Program-made: the position numbers and the translations under genes
Assembly (NCBI RefSeq): GCF_023074185.1
Contig: NZ_JADPKY010000116.1
Span: forward strand, 35,134 to 99,133
DNA from: Bradyrhizobium sp. 132
GTDB lineage: Bacteria > Pseudomonadota > Alphaproteobacteria > Rhizobiales > Xanthobacteraceae
DNA length: 64,000 nucleotides
Reading direction: 5' to 3'
The notes under the pieces: model-generated
What the model saw: only the letters and a program-made list of their open reading frames with translations
The model's database searches: none
Told to the model about the DNA's origin: nothing
In this document: piece by piece, positions 19,301-26,246 of the stretch
Layout: every line of letters starts with the position of its first letter
How positions within the stretch are numbered: position 1 is the stretch's first letter

Positions 19301-19778
19301 TCCGTTCGAGAACACGGTGATCGTTCGCACCAAAATCACGCCGGAGCTGTCGTTCGTGCAGGCCCTGGCCCGGGTCCGTCAGAGCGTGCTCGATGCGTAT
19401 GCGCGCCAGGAGCTGCCGTTCAACATCCTGGCCGATCATCTGGAGCAGGAGGGGGTCAATCCGGCCTCGCTGCTCCAGGTCTATTTCACGCTGCAAAATC
19501 CGCTGCGCCAGCCGCTCGATCTGCCCGATCTCACGACAGCATCGATCGGCAACATCGCGCGCGAAGGCCAGCCGGTGCTGCCGATCGACCAGACCTGGCT
19601 GTCGCTGATGCTCAAGGAGCGGCCGACCGGAATCACCGGTTCATGCAATTACAAGAGCGAGCTGCTCGATGGCGCTACGGTCGGCCTGTGGATGGAGGAT
19701 CTCGTGGCGCTGCTCGGGGCCGCCGTCGCTCAACCCAACGCGCCGCTCGGCCGATTGCTCAATCGCAGGGCGGCATGA
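13326..19778 (+). CDS. Two-module nonribosomal peptide synthetase, A(acyl-ligase-like)-T-C-A-T-C, no thioesterase
   Basis: A 2150-residue synthetase starting at TTG, with AAGGGAA about seven bases upstream. Order: adenylation domain 1 (about 25-545; LTSGTAARPKM, YGMTEAAS, GWFRTGDLG, PKGASGKVKR); carrier 1 (GADSL, Ser568); condensation 1 (HHLVTDG, 757-763); adenylation 2 (about 1085-1580; IYTSGSSGAPKG, YGASEC, YRTGDL, NAHGKIDR); carrier 2 (GGHSL, Ser1638); terminal condensation (HHAIVDG, 1844-1850). No epimerase, reductase or thioesterase domain is seen. A1 looks like an oxalate/acyl-CoA-ligase relative. A2 has FVIS where amino-acid-activating domains have FDxS. Expected product: a small acyl-amide released by the last C domain. 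The product is not one I recognise. Confidence 0.93.
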   Translation: MSDVTLPAPQGSASTTAETKIFADIGGLLDFHARKTPAAPALLAPGRPVLNYGAIGDRTQDLVRTLRRLGIVPSDRVAVALPRGADSALALIAVASSCACVPVNPDLTADELQRYFSELKLTALITRADTNSASRDVAKALDIAVIDFMPGPQDDLGGCTFVGPEVGPANNSGTSRGDDDAFILLTSGTAARPKMVPLTHRNVCLSAYNAGRVLSLTSHDRLLNALPLFHAHGLISGLLTALAAGSSVICTDGFDASSFFGWMRQLQLTWYTAVPTIHRALLTAAEANPDLARSSSLRVIRSASASLAPAILDGLEATFGVPVLETYGMTEAASQIAANPFELRKAGSVGRAAGPEIAIMDETGRTLASGEHGEIMLRGPNMSRGYYNDEAATQAAFRNGWFRTGDLGYLDADGYLFIVGRIKDVINRGGQKISPLEIEEVLLSHPAVLEAGVFAVPHQKLGENVAAVVVLRPNSEATSDQLRQFARKRLAAYKVPSLIRSVATLPKGASGKVKRNALAELVVTVDGGDGTRLPRTELETQLAGIWAGLLELPQVGVDQDVFALGADSLAATQMRSRLRERFNVVFSFEDIFDCATVSALAARVETATTHRETMLPAWRKAAETDAPLSFQQQRMYVLSRLDPTRYNYNVVEVALLKGQVDVAALSAALTAVAARNEALRSVFVEREGEPAQLVLQSPPRFERIKLKPCSADKRAAVIRREALKLAQYPFDLAREPPLKVTLLSFDKSSHALVVNVHHLVTDGWSQRLFWEELAAHYSAARKNDVMALPSPAFQYRDFALWQQSWAHTPAAKEQLDYWRAQLDGVTTLPLRTDRSRPEVWSGHGARRYLEFSRTLSADLHALSQNQGVTPFMTLLAVFQYLLFRHTGHEDVATGSLIANRNQIESERLIGLFANTLILRNDFGGDPSFGDMLRRVRQVTLDAYRNQDLAIEEVLRALQIARRSDGNPLFRIMFILQNASIEAARFSGLSTRRIEIDPKVARFDITLELVEADGRFAGFFEYATDLFDAATIEGMAAQFKTLLKSVIADPEQRISHLPLLTAAERRQLLAQGRGVPANVTSRDNLSERFDRQARKTPNAIAVSDGSTSLSYRELARRSQAAARWLAREGVGAEAVVALLADRGPDLLAAMIAVQRVGAAFLNLDPDQPPARLATILGSSCARMLLTGRAQSSMVEALLEPLVERIHVAALEDAIAPGLTNPARAARRTASSLAYLIYTSGSSGAPKGVMIEQRGLSNHLASLISEFGLSFRDVIAQTAPQSFVISVWQFLAGPMVGARVHVCGSATVRDPILLAREIEREGITVLEIVPSLLRVILDRMDEAPIRRAFARLRLLISTGEPLPVDLCKAWFARCPKVPLINAYGASECSDDVSLHRLTKAPATRTGHVPVGAPLPNTQLYVLDAGLQPQPVGVTGELCIGGAGVGRGYVNDPAQNRQRFLPDPFSRKASSRLYRTGDLARRRADGTTECLGRADHQVKVRGYRIELKEIENALADHPSVRAGIVEPRREASGDVRLIAHVVARSGSRSSASELREFLKSRLQGHAIPSAFLFLDQVPLNAHGKIDRTALLAPAQQEAPEPDAAVPARGFTEKVLSDIWIDLLKVESLGVTDNFFDLGGHSLLAGQATARVARALGVSLPIKTIFEAPTIEELARRIDEAAAAKPRKPAASAARLARASLAESGPPALSIAQDQMLRIEQNLPRLPLFNLPFAFRLQGPLNLAALAQAIDDAVRRHESLRTSFGWSGGEPVSRIAAPGTLGRVLTVETIGEGQPHNNKRRKALELRKIDLLIEQETYAPIDTTRAPLLRARLLRLHDGDHVLLLTLHHAIVDGWSIGVLFEELSNRYAALAGYPSVPLPKLPPAFSDMVRWQHWWCGTDAARRQAAEWTENLRGATPVFDGGSSPGASTGHRPVSLERELIGRLTAFAGQHNCTLFMCLLTGLKAQLLARTGHNDISIATGMANRAQPDTDRIVGPFENTVIVRTKITPELSFVQALARVRQSVLDAYARQELPFNILADHLEQEGVNPASLLQVYFTLQNPLRQPLDLPDLTTASIGNIAREGQPVLPIDQTWLSLMLKERPTGITGSCNYKSELLDGATVGLWMEDLVALLGAAVAQPNAPLGRLLNRRAA

Positions 19779-19862
19779 CCGGCCGCAAAGCACGGGCGAA
19801 TACGGGTTCACTCGCCATAGCTGTGAATGACCAAGTTGCATCTTGATTATTTGGTGCCACCG

Positions 19863-19884
19863 CGCGAGATTATTCTCGCGTTTT
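19863..19884 (+). terminator. Rho-independent terminator after the NRPS gene
   Basis: Perfect 7-base stem CGCGAGA/TCTCGCG with a TTAT loop, followed by TTTT. It lies 84 bases after the NRPS stop and just before the small lysine-rich gene, so the latter probably depends on its own promoter or on read-through. Confidence 0.75.
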
Positions 19885-19920
19885 GATTTGGACGATTATT
19901 TTCAACCGGGAGCGTTAGTT

Positions 19921-20091
19921 ATGGGTTTCATCAAATTTACCAAGGGCGCCTCGTTGAGCGACAAGGACCGCAAGGCCCTGCAGAAGCTGCTCGGCGCCGA
20001 GAAGAAGAAGCTGCAGTCCGCGCTGAAGGACGTCGACGCCAGCATTTCGATGCTCGGCAGCTCCAAGAAGGCCAAGAAGAAGAAGAAGTAA
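19921..20091 (+). CDS. Small lysine-rich protein, 56 residues, function unknown
   Basis: Starts MGFIKFTKGASLSDKDRKAL with GGGAG about ten bases upstream and ends in SSKKAKKKKK. The middle (QKLLGAEKKKLQSALKDVD) is strongly amphipathic helix-forming, and the protein is very basic overall. Codon use has the third-position GC bias of its neighbours, which supports a real gene. It lies between the NRPS and the phosphopantetheinyl transferase on the same strand but behind a terminator. It could be a nucleic-acid-binding or membrane-active peptide. I do not recognise the family. Confidence 0.7.
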   Translation: MGFIKFTKGASLSDKDRKALQKLLGAEKKKLQSALKDVDASISMLGSSKKAKKKKK

Positions 20092-20323
20092 GGCTCGGCG
20101 GCCCGGACGCCGCTCGAAATCTTCAGGCTTCAGTTTCGGAAATGGGCCGCTCGCTTGCCGAGTTGGTGTCTCGCACAAGCTTGCGCCCGTAAACCGACCA
20201 GCAATCGACAAGGATTCGCCCGAGTGGACCGCTAGAAGCGGTCCGCTCAGTTGATTCTTGCTCAGTTGATTCTTCCGTCATGGCAGGGGATTTGGCCCCG
20301 GCCTGACGCCATGGGCCCAATTG

Positions 20324-21055
20324 ATGGCAGACGACAGGATTGAACTGTTTGTCGGACTGATCGAGACTTTTGACGCGCCGGGTGCGGTCGATACGTGCCG
20401 GCGTTTGCTCTCGGTCGACGAACGGGTACGAGCCGACCGCTTCAAGTTCGAACGGCACCGGCGGCAGTATGTTTTCGCGCACGCGATGTTGCGGCTTGCG
20501 CTCTCGCACGTCGCGCCGAATGTCGCGCCCACCGACTGGTCATTTGCGGCCGGGCGTTACGGGAGGCCGTTTGTCGCATCGCCCAAGATCTCGAGCGCGC
20601 TGCATTTCAGCCTGTCCCATGCCGATGGCTGCGTTGCCTGCGTCGTGTCAGGGCATGAGACCGTCGGCGTCGACGTCGAGACCGTGTCACGGCGCGTCGC
20701 GCCGCTGTCCACCGCGCTTCGGTTCTTCGCGCCGGAAGAAGTCGAAACCCTGCGTGGACTTCCGGAGCCCGCCGCGATCGAGCGCTTCTTCGACTACTGG
20801 ACGCTCAAGGAGGCTTATTTGAAGGCCAGGGGTTTCGGCCTCAATTTGCCGCTCGACGCCTTTGCGATGCAGGTGTCGCGAGAGGCGATCGAGATCAGCT
20901 TCAAGCCCGATATCGCCGACGATCCGCAAGGGTGGCGATTCCAGCTATTCTCGCCGTCGCCCTCGCATCGCCTCGCGATCGCCGACGGCTCCCGCGCCAC
21001 CGGCGGCCTGCCCATCACCCGCAATGCCTGGCCGCTCCAGGAAGCGGCTGAATGA
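20324..21055 (+). CDS. 4'-phosphopantetheinyl transferase (Sfp type)
   Basis: A 243-residue Sfp-superfamily enzyme that would transfer phosphopantetheine from CoA to the Ser of the NRPS carrier domains. Key motifs are present: FSLSHADG, GVDVE (magnesium-binding Asp/Glu, near residues 112-116) and WTLKEAYLKARG. Either TTG at 20321 or ATG at 20324 can start it; neither has a strong Shine-Dalgarno, and the ATG was taken. Its stop overlaps the start of the LLM monooxygenase gene by four bases. Its place 0.5 kb after the NRPS makes it the obvious activator of that synthetase. Confidence 0.9.
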   Translation: MADDRIELFVGLIETFDAPGAVDTCRRLLSVDERVRADRFKFERHRRQYVFAHAMLRLALSHVAPNVAPTDWSFAAGRYGRPFVASPKISSALHFSLSHADGCVACVVSGHETVGVDVETVSRRVAPLSTALRFFAPEEVETLRGLPEPAAIERFFDYWTLKEAYLKARGFGLNLPLDAFAMQVSREAIEISFKPDIADDPQGWRFQLFSPSPSHRLAIADGSRATGGLPITRNAWPLQEAAE

Positions 21056-22032
21056 CGCCGCCGCGGCTGCGCGTCTTTCCCGCGATTTCGCGCAACCGCG
21101 ATCCCGAGAAATATGTCGGCGAGCTGATGCGCGTGGCCCAGTTTGCCGACCGCAACGGCTTTGAAGGCATCCTTCTGTTCGAAGGCAACGACGTGTTCGT
21201 CGAGCCCTGGGCGATGGCCCAGCACATCATGGCGGAAACGACGCGGTCCTCGCCGCTGATCGCGGTCAATCCGGTCTACATGCACCCGTTCACGGCGGCG
21301 AAATTCGTCTCGTCCTTTGCGCAGCTCCATGGCCGCAAGGTCTATCTCAACATGATCACGGGCACCGCGGTCAGCGATCTGCAGGGGCTGGGCGACGAGC
21401 AGTCGCATGCCGACCGCTATGTCCGGCTCGGCGAATTCGTCGCGCTGATGCGCCAATTGCTGGCAAGCCCGCGGCCAGCGACTTTCGCGGGCCGGTTCTA
21501 CCGCGCAAGCAATCTGCAACTGCGCCCGCGCCTGCCGCCGGAGCTGATGCCGGAATTTCTGGTCGCCGGCCAGTCCGAGCCGGCACAGCGCGTGGCGAAG
21601 GAGACCGGCTGCATCAAGATGCAGATGCTGCCGCCCGATCTTGAAGGCGGCCTCGATGTATCAGGCATGAATTTTGGAATTTTTGCGCGCGAGGGACGCG
21701 ACGACGCCCGGCAAGCGGCGAAGGTGCGTTTCCGCGACAACCCCGACGATCGTGAGTTGCTCGCGCTCACCGTGGAGAACAGCGATTCCGTGTGGAAGCG
21801 GCGCCTGTTCGAGGGCCAGAGCGGCGAGCTCGCGGACAATGGCTACTGGCTGCTGCCGTTCCTGACCTTCCAGGCCGACTGTCCCTACCTCGTCGGCAGC
21901 TACGCCGAGATCGGCGCGAAGCTGAAGGAGTTTGCGGCGAAGGGGCTCACCACGATCATGCTCGACATGGTCGCAGACGAGACCGAGATGCAGCACGTCT
22001 GCAAGGCGCTCGCGGCGAGCGGAATGTTTTGA
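21052..22032 (+). CDS. LLM-class flavin-dependent monooxygenase
   Basis: A 326-residue luciferase-like protein related to alkanesulfonate monooxygenases (SsuD). It is seen from FPAISRNRDPEKYVGELMRVAQFADRNGFEGILL, the HPFTAAKFVSSFAQLHGRKVYLNMITG strand, the GDEQSHADRY motif and FLVAGQSEPAQRVAKETG. It should use reduced flavin (FMNH2) and oxygen. It starts inside the stop of the phosphopantetheinyl transferase gene (ATGA), which ties it to the NRPS locus as a possible tailoring oxygenase. Its 3' end meets a convergent sulfonate-type ABC operon two bases later, so a role in sulfonate use is the alternative. Confidence 0.87.
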   Translation: MTPPRLRVFPAISRNRDPEKYVGELMRVAQFADRNGFEGILLFEGNDVFVEPWAMAQHIMAETTRSSPLIAVNPVYMHPFTAAKFVSSFAQLHGRKVYLNMITGTAVSDLQGLGDEQSHADRYVRLGEFVALMRQLLASPRPATFAGRFYRASNLQLRPRLPPELMPEFLVAGQSEPAQRVAKETGCIKMQMLPPDLEGGLDVSGMNFGIFAREGRDDARQAAKVRFRDNPDDRELLALTVENSDSVWKRRLFEGQSGELADNGYWLLPFLTFQADCPYLVGSYAEIGAKLKEFAAKGLTTIMLDMVADETEMQHVCKALAASGMF

Positions 22033-22034
22033 GG

Positions 22035-22868
22035 TCAGACGCCGAGCGGACTGAGCCGTGCCAACGGCTCGCTGCCTTCCGGCCGCCGTAGAAGCTGCAT
22101 GACATGCCGCTTCAGGCGCACGAACTCGGGCTCGGTCACGAGATCGTGGCTGCGTGGCCGTGCGAAGGGCAGCACGACATCCTCAATCACCCGGCCGGGC
22201 CTCGCACTCATCACAACGATGCGATCGGCGAGGAACAATGCCTCGTCGATATCGTGGGTGACGAAGACCGTGGTGGTCGGGATCTTGCCCAAGATGTCGA
22301 GCAGGACCTCCTGCATCATGGCGCGCGTCTGCGCGTCCAGCGCACTGAAAGGTTCGTCCATCAGCAGCACCCGCGGCTGGTTGATCAGGACCCGCGCGAT
22401 TTCGACGCGCTGCTGCATGCCGCCCGACAGTTGCGCCGGATAGAACGCCTCGAAGCCGGAAAGGCCGACCAGCTTCAGGATGGTGTCGGCGGCGCGGTCG
22501 CGCTCTCTTCTCGCCAGGCCCCGCATCTTCGGGCCAAAGGCGACATTGTCGCGCACCCGCTTCCAGGGAAACAGCGTGTGCTGTTGAAACACCATGCCAC
22601 GGTCCGGACTCGGTCCCTGGACCTTCTGCCCATCGATCTCGAGTCGGCCGGCCGTAATCGGCAGATGTCCGGCCAGTGCGCCGAGCAGCGTGGACTTGCC
22701 GCAGCCGGAGGGACCGAGGATGCAGACGAGCTCGCCCGGCGCGATGGCAAAGTCGAGACCACTCACCGCCTCGAACGCATCGCTGCCTTCGCCGAGCGAG
22801 ATCGAGACATCAGCAATGTCGATGCGACCGACGCTCTTCGCGTCGACATCCGCGACCCGAATATTCAT
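22035..22868 (-). CDS. ABC transporter ATP-binding protein (nitrate/sulfonate/taurine type)
   Basis: A 277-residue ATPase starting MNIRVADVD. Walker A is GPSGCGKST, Q-loop FQQHTLFPW, signature LSGGMQQRVEIARVL, Walker B VLLMDEPFSALD and switch FVTHDIDEALFLADRIVVMSARPGR, a combination typical of SsuB/TauB/NrtD. Its start overlaps the upstream permease gene by four bases. The last gene of a three-gene operon with the permease and a binding protein. The open frame continues upstream to 23312, but that part is a shadow of the permease gene. Confidence 0.93.
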   Translation of the reverse strand: MNIRVADVDAKSVGRIDIADVSISLGEGSDAFEAVSGLDFAIAPGELVCILGPSGCGKSTLLGALAGHLPITAGRLEIDGQKVQGPSPDRGMVFQQHTLFPWKRVRDNVAFGPKMRGLARRERDRAADTILKLVGLSGFEAFYPAQLSGGMQQRVEIARVLINQPRVLLMDEPFSALDAQTRAMMQEVLLDILGKIPTTTVFVTHDIDEALFLADRIVVMSARPGRVIEDVVLPFARPRSHDLVTEPEFVRLKRHVMQLLRRPEGSEPLARLSPLGV

Positions 22869-23665
22869 CGCGCCACCCGCGGGTTGCGCCAGGGCATCAG
22901 AAGCCGCCCGGCGGTCGTCAGCAGCCAGCTGGAGCCCATGCCGAGCAGGCCAATGATCAGCATGCCGACGATGATGTCGGCATAATTCTGCAGCGTGTAA
23001 GCCTCCCAGGTATAATAGCCGATCCCGAACTGACCGGAGATCATCTCCGCGGTGACGAGACAGAACCACGACGTCCCCATACCGATCGCAAGCCCGGTGA
23101 CGATGCTCGGCGCGGCGTCCGGCAACACCACTTGCGTGAGAATCGCGAAACCGCCTGCACCGAGGCTGCGGGCGGAGGCGACCAGCCGGCGGTCGACATT
23201 CGCAACACCATGGACCGTGTTCAGCACGATCGGAAACAGGGCACCGATGAAGGTGATGTAAATCATCGAGAGCTCGGACGACGGGAACATCAGGATCGAC
23301 AGCGGTATCCACGCCACTGCCGGTATCGGCCGCAGCAATTCGAGCGGCGGCAGCAACAGGTCGCTCGCGGCGCGCGACCGGCCAATCGCAAAACCCAGGA
23401 TCACGCCGATCACCACCGCCGCACCGTAGCCCGCTAACACGCGCCAGAGACTACTGGTGATATGCGCTGTCAGTTTTGGCGACCGAAACAAGGCGACGGC
23501 GGATTGAACGACCTCGACCGGCGGCGGCACGTTGCGGAAGGTGACGATCCCCAGATTGAGGTGCGTCGTCGAGGCGACCTGCCACAGGGCAATGCAGGCA
23601 AGGATCGACAGGCCGCGGATCACCCATCGGATGCCAGCGGGCCGCGCCTGGATTACGATGGCCAT
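22865..23665 (-). CDS. ABC transporter permease (SsuC/TauC type)
   Basis: A 266-residue inner-membrane protein. The start MAIVIQARPAG was chosen because it lies four bases after the stop of the binding-protein gene. About six hydrophobic helices are visible (for example WVIRGLSILACIALWQVAS, VLAGYGAAVVIGVILGFAIG, MLIIGLLGMGSSWLL). The cytoplasmic EAA loop is SARSLGAGGFAILTQVVLPDAAPSIVTGLAIGMG, which couples to the ATPase. Overlap with the ATPase gene implies coupled translation. Confidence 0.92.
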   Translation of the reverse strand: MAIVIQARPAGIRWVIRGLSILACIALWQVASTTHLNLGIVTFRNVPPPVEVVQSAVALFRSPKLTAHITSSLWRVLAGYGAAVVIGVILGFAIGRSRAASDLLLPPLELLRPIPAVAWIPLSILMFPSSELSMIYITFIGALFPIVLNTVHGVANVDRRLVASARSLGAGGFAILTQVVLPDAAPSIVTGLAIGMGTSWFCLVTAEMISGQFGIGYYTWEAYTLQNYADIIVGMLIIGLLGMGSSWLLTTAGRLLMPWRNPRVAR

Positions 23666-23669
23666 CGCT

Positions 23670-25091
23670 TTACCGGCTCGCAATGAGCGACTCACGCGCC
23701 GCCGTGAAGTCGAGCACCGCGCCGCCATGCTGCTTCGACCAGCGTTCGGCCGCGTCCTTGAGCAGGAACGCGCTCAGCTCGCCGCTGGACGATCGCACGA
23801 ACCAGGCCTGGTTTGCGAACAGCTTGATGCCGCTCTCACGATCCTGAGCGTAGACGACGCGGATGATCTTGCCGTCCTTCTCAAGGCCGGCGAGCGCCTT
23901 GAGCGCGTTCTCGGGCGACGCGTAATGGCGGACATGAGCCTCGTCCCTGACCCAGATCTGCGCAACGCGCGTGACGTCGCCGATCTCGGCGCCCGTCGCC
24001 GCGTCCTTGGCCCGAAGCGGAAGCTGCGCATAGTTCTTCAGCTCGGAGTCGTAATCCCGCCCCGCTTGAGCGGCCGCCACGCGGATGAACTTGTCCGTGA
24101 CGAACTGGTCAATATCGAGATCGCTATCCGCCCGCTTGAGCAGCTTCAGCGTCTTGATCGAGGTTGCGACTGCCTGGCGGTATTCCGGCTTCCAGGTCAC
24201 GTCGCGGGTCTGAAGACCGAGCGGGCCGTGGAAGAGATAGTCGACCTCGGCGTCAATGCCGGTCACCTTCGCGATCAGCTCACTGTACTTTTCTGGTTCC
24301 TCCGCGATCAGACGATCCGCCTCGAGCGCAGCGCGTAAATAGGCGACGACGATCTCCGGGTATTTTTCGGCATAGTCGGCGTCGACCAGTCCGCCGTGGA
24401 ACGTCGGCGCGCTTGCCTGCGCGCCGTCAAAAATCTTGCGCGCAAAACCGCGCCACGGAAACAGTTCGGCGAACGGGACGAAATCGGCATGCGCCTCGAT
24501 CTTGCCGGTCTGCAAGGCCGGCCCTGCAACTTCGGGCACCTGCGTGATGATGTTGACATCGGTCTCGGGATTCCAGCCCTTGGCCTCGATGGCGCGGAGC
24601 AACATGCCGTGCGAGGTCGAGGCAAAGGGTACGGAGATGGTCTTGCCTTTGAGCTCGTCGAGCGACTGCACCGGCGAATTTAACGGCACCACAATTCCGT
24701 TGCCGCTGCCCTTGGTGCTGCCGGACAGCACGCTGATGAAGAGGCTGCGGCGCCCCGCCTTCTGGAACGCAACGCCGTTCAGCGATCCTGGAAAATCCGC
24801 CATCGCGCCGAAATCAAGCTTGCCTGCGACCATCTCGTTGGTGAGCGGCGCGCCGCTGGTAAAGTTCTTCCACTGGATGTCGTAGGCCACATCCTTGTAC
24901 TTGCCTTCACGGGGTAGGAATTTCTCCAGCAGCTTCAGCTCGCGAATGAGCAGCCCGCCGGTCGCGCAGTTGATGGTCGTATCCTGCGTGCCGACCGCCA
25001 CCCGGATCGTCTCGGCCTGCGACGGACCCAACATGGCGACGGTGATGGCCATGACGGCTGCACTCATTCTCACAGAGCTCAAATCGATCAT
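23670..25091 (-). CDS. ABC transporter substrate-binding protein (sulfonate/nitrate/taurine-like), large
   Basis: A 473-residue exported binding protein. The start MIDLSSVRMSAAVMAITVAMLGPSQA is preceded by GAGGACA and gives a signal peptide cleaved before ETIRVAVG. The mature part shows the SsuA/NrtA style (GTQDTTINCATGGLLIRELKLLEKFL, KLDFGAMADFPGSL, KGKTISVPFASTSHGMLL). It is longer than the usual 320-residue SsuA; the extra C-terminal domain (about 345-473, from AGRDYDSELKN) has no motif I recognise. First gene of the operon, divergent from a Crp-like regulator. The ligand is unknown; a sulfonate is one possibility given the convergent LLM monooxygenase. Confidence 0.88.
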   Translation of the reverse strand: MIDLSSVRMSAAVMAITVAMLGPSQAETIRVAVGTQDTTINCATGGLLIRELKLLEKFLPREGKYKDVAYDIQWKNFTSGAPLTNEMVAGKLDFGAMADFPGSLNGVAFQKAGRRSLFISVLSGSTKGSGNGIVVPLNSPVQSLDELKGKTISVPFASTSHGMLLRAIEAKGWNPETDVNIITQVPEVAGPALQTGKIEAHADFVPFAELFPWRGFARKIFDGAQASAPTFHGGLVDADYAEKYPEIVVAYLRAALEADRLIAEEPEKYSELIAKVTGIDAEVDYLFHGPLGLQTRDVTWKPEYRQAVATSIKTLKLLKRADSDLDIDQFVTDKFIRVAAAQAGRDYDSELKNYAQLPLRAKDAATGAEIGDVTRVAQIWVRDEAHVRHYASPENALKALAGLEKDGKIIRVVYAQDRESGIKLFANQAWFVRSSSGELSAFLLKDAAERWSKQHGGAVLDFTAARESLIASR

Positions 25092-25394
25092 CAAACTGTC
25101 CTCGGAGGCCGGCCCATGCCGGCGGCGACGCGAGCTGGGACTATCGAAGGCGTGGCGCCAGGGTTGAAGCAATTACTTGCATCGCTGTCGCAGACCGCTC
25201 ACGTCGTGATTTCGTCATGCAGCGGCGCAAAGGATTTTCTCAAGACAAAGCCATCGGCAGAGGAAACGTTTCGCGGTCGATCGTCGCGCGTATCAAGCTT
25301 TGCTAAGTGATTTGGAACGATCGCAAAGAGATGGACATCGCACCACCGCCGCTCTTACCTGTTCGCAAGACCTCTGAGACCTAAACGGATTGCG
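25092..25394. promoter_or_regulatory. Divergent promoter region between ABC operon and Crp-like regulator
   Basis: About 300 bases with no gene. Its A+T content rises towards the regulator (around 25200-25390). No clear palindromic Crp-type operator could be picked out by eye. Both divergent promoters are expected here. Confidence 0.4.
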
Positions 25395-26234
25395 ATGACC
25401 ATACTCAAGGAAGCTGCCGCGATCGAGCCTGCTGCTTTCACCGACCAGCCTCACCCAGGCGTTCAGTTCGACTGGACCGAACGCGAGAAGACGCATGCCG
25501 TCCGCGGCACACGTGCGAAGACGGCGAGCTCGGCGCTGTTCATGAGCGAGACAATCGACGGATTGAATGCCGGTGCGCATTTCCTCGGCCGTTTGTCGCC
25601 GCTCGAGCAATCGCGCGTTCACGCGGCCGGCCGCACGATCACGGTGCCCCAGGGCGGGATGGTATTCAGCCAGGGCGACGGCCACGACGGCATCTTCATC
25701 ATCCGCGGCGGTCAGGTGCGGGTCTACTATACAGCGCCCTCGGGGCGCGAAATCACACTCGCCTACTGGACGCCTGGACATTTCATCGGCGGTCCGGAGA
25801 TTTCTGGCGGCGGCATTCACATGTGGTCCGGCATTGCGATCGAGGCCTGTGAGATCACGGCACTCTCCGGCCCTGCGCTCGAGAAGTTGTTGACCGCCAT
25901 GCCGAGCTTCGCGCTGGCGCTGATCGACGGCCTGATTGCCAAGGGCAAGTGCTACTCCTCGATGGCGCAGATCCTCGGCACGCGCTCGGTGATCGAACGG
26001 CTGGCGCAGTTCCTGCTCACTTTGTCGGAGCTTCATGGCGTTGCCGATGGCGACAGCATCGTCATCAACCGCAAGATCACCCATGACCAGATCGCGGCCA
26101 TGGTCGGCTCGACCCGGCAATGGGTCACGATGATGCTGAAGCGCTTCCAGAACCGCCGCATCATCGCCATCGACGGCAGCAGCATCCGGATCAAGCGGAT
26201 CGATCTGCTGGAGCAGATTTTGTTCAGGGATTAG
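25395..26234 (+). CDS. Crp/Fnr-family transcriptional regulator
   Basis: A 279-residue regulator with an N-terminal extension of about 55 residues, a cyclic-nucleotide-binding fold (about 60-175; GMVFSQGDGHDGIFIIRGGQVRVYY) and a Crp-type winged helix (about 190-270; ITHDQIAAMVGSTRQWVTMMLKRFQ recognition helix). The segment where Crp has its phosphate-binding Arg reads GGPEISGGGIHMWSGIAIEA, without that Arg, so cAMP binding is doubtful. No Fnr cysteine cluster is seen. It is divergent from the ABC operon (starts 303 bases apart) and is its most likely regulator. Confidence 0.88.
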   Translation: MTILKEAAAIEPAAFTDQPHPGVQFDWTEREKTHAVRGTRAKTASSALFMSETIDGLNAGAHFLGRLSPLEQSRVHAAGRTITVPQGGMVFSQGDGHDGIFIIRGGQVRVYYTAPSGREITLAYWTPGHFIGGPEISGGGIHMWSGIAIEACEITALSGPALEKLLTAMPSFALALIDGLIAKGKCYSSMAQILGTRSVIERLAQFLLTLSELHGVADGDSIVINRKITHDQIAAMVGSTRQWVTMMLKRFQNRRIIAIDGSSIRIKRIDLLEQILFRD

Positions 26235-26246
26235 AGGGCTGCCCCC

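Noticed and set aside
22869..23312. N-terminal extension of the ABC ATPase to 425 codons
   Set aside because: It is a shadow of the permease gene; MNIRV at 22868 overlaps the permease stop by four bases as expected in an operon.
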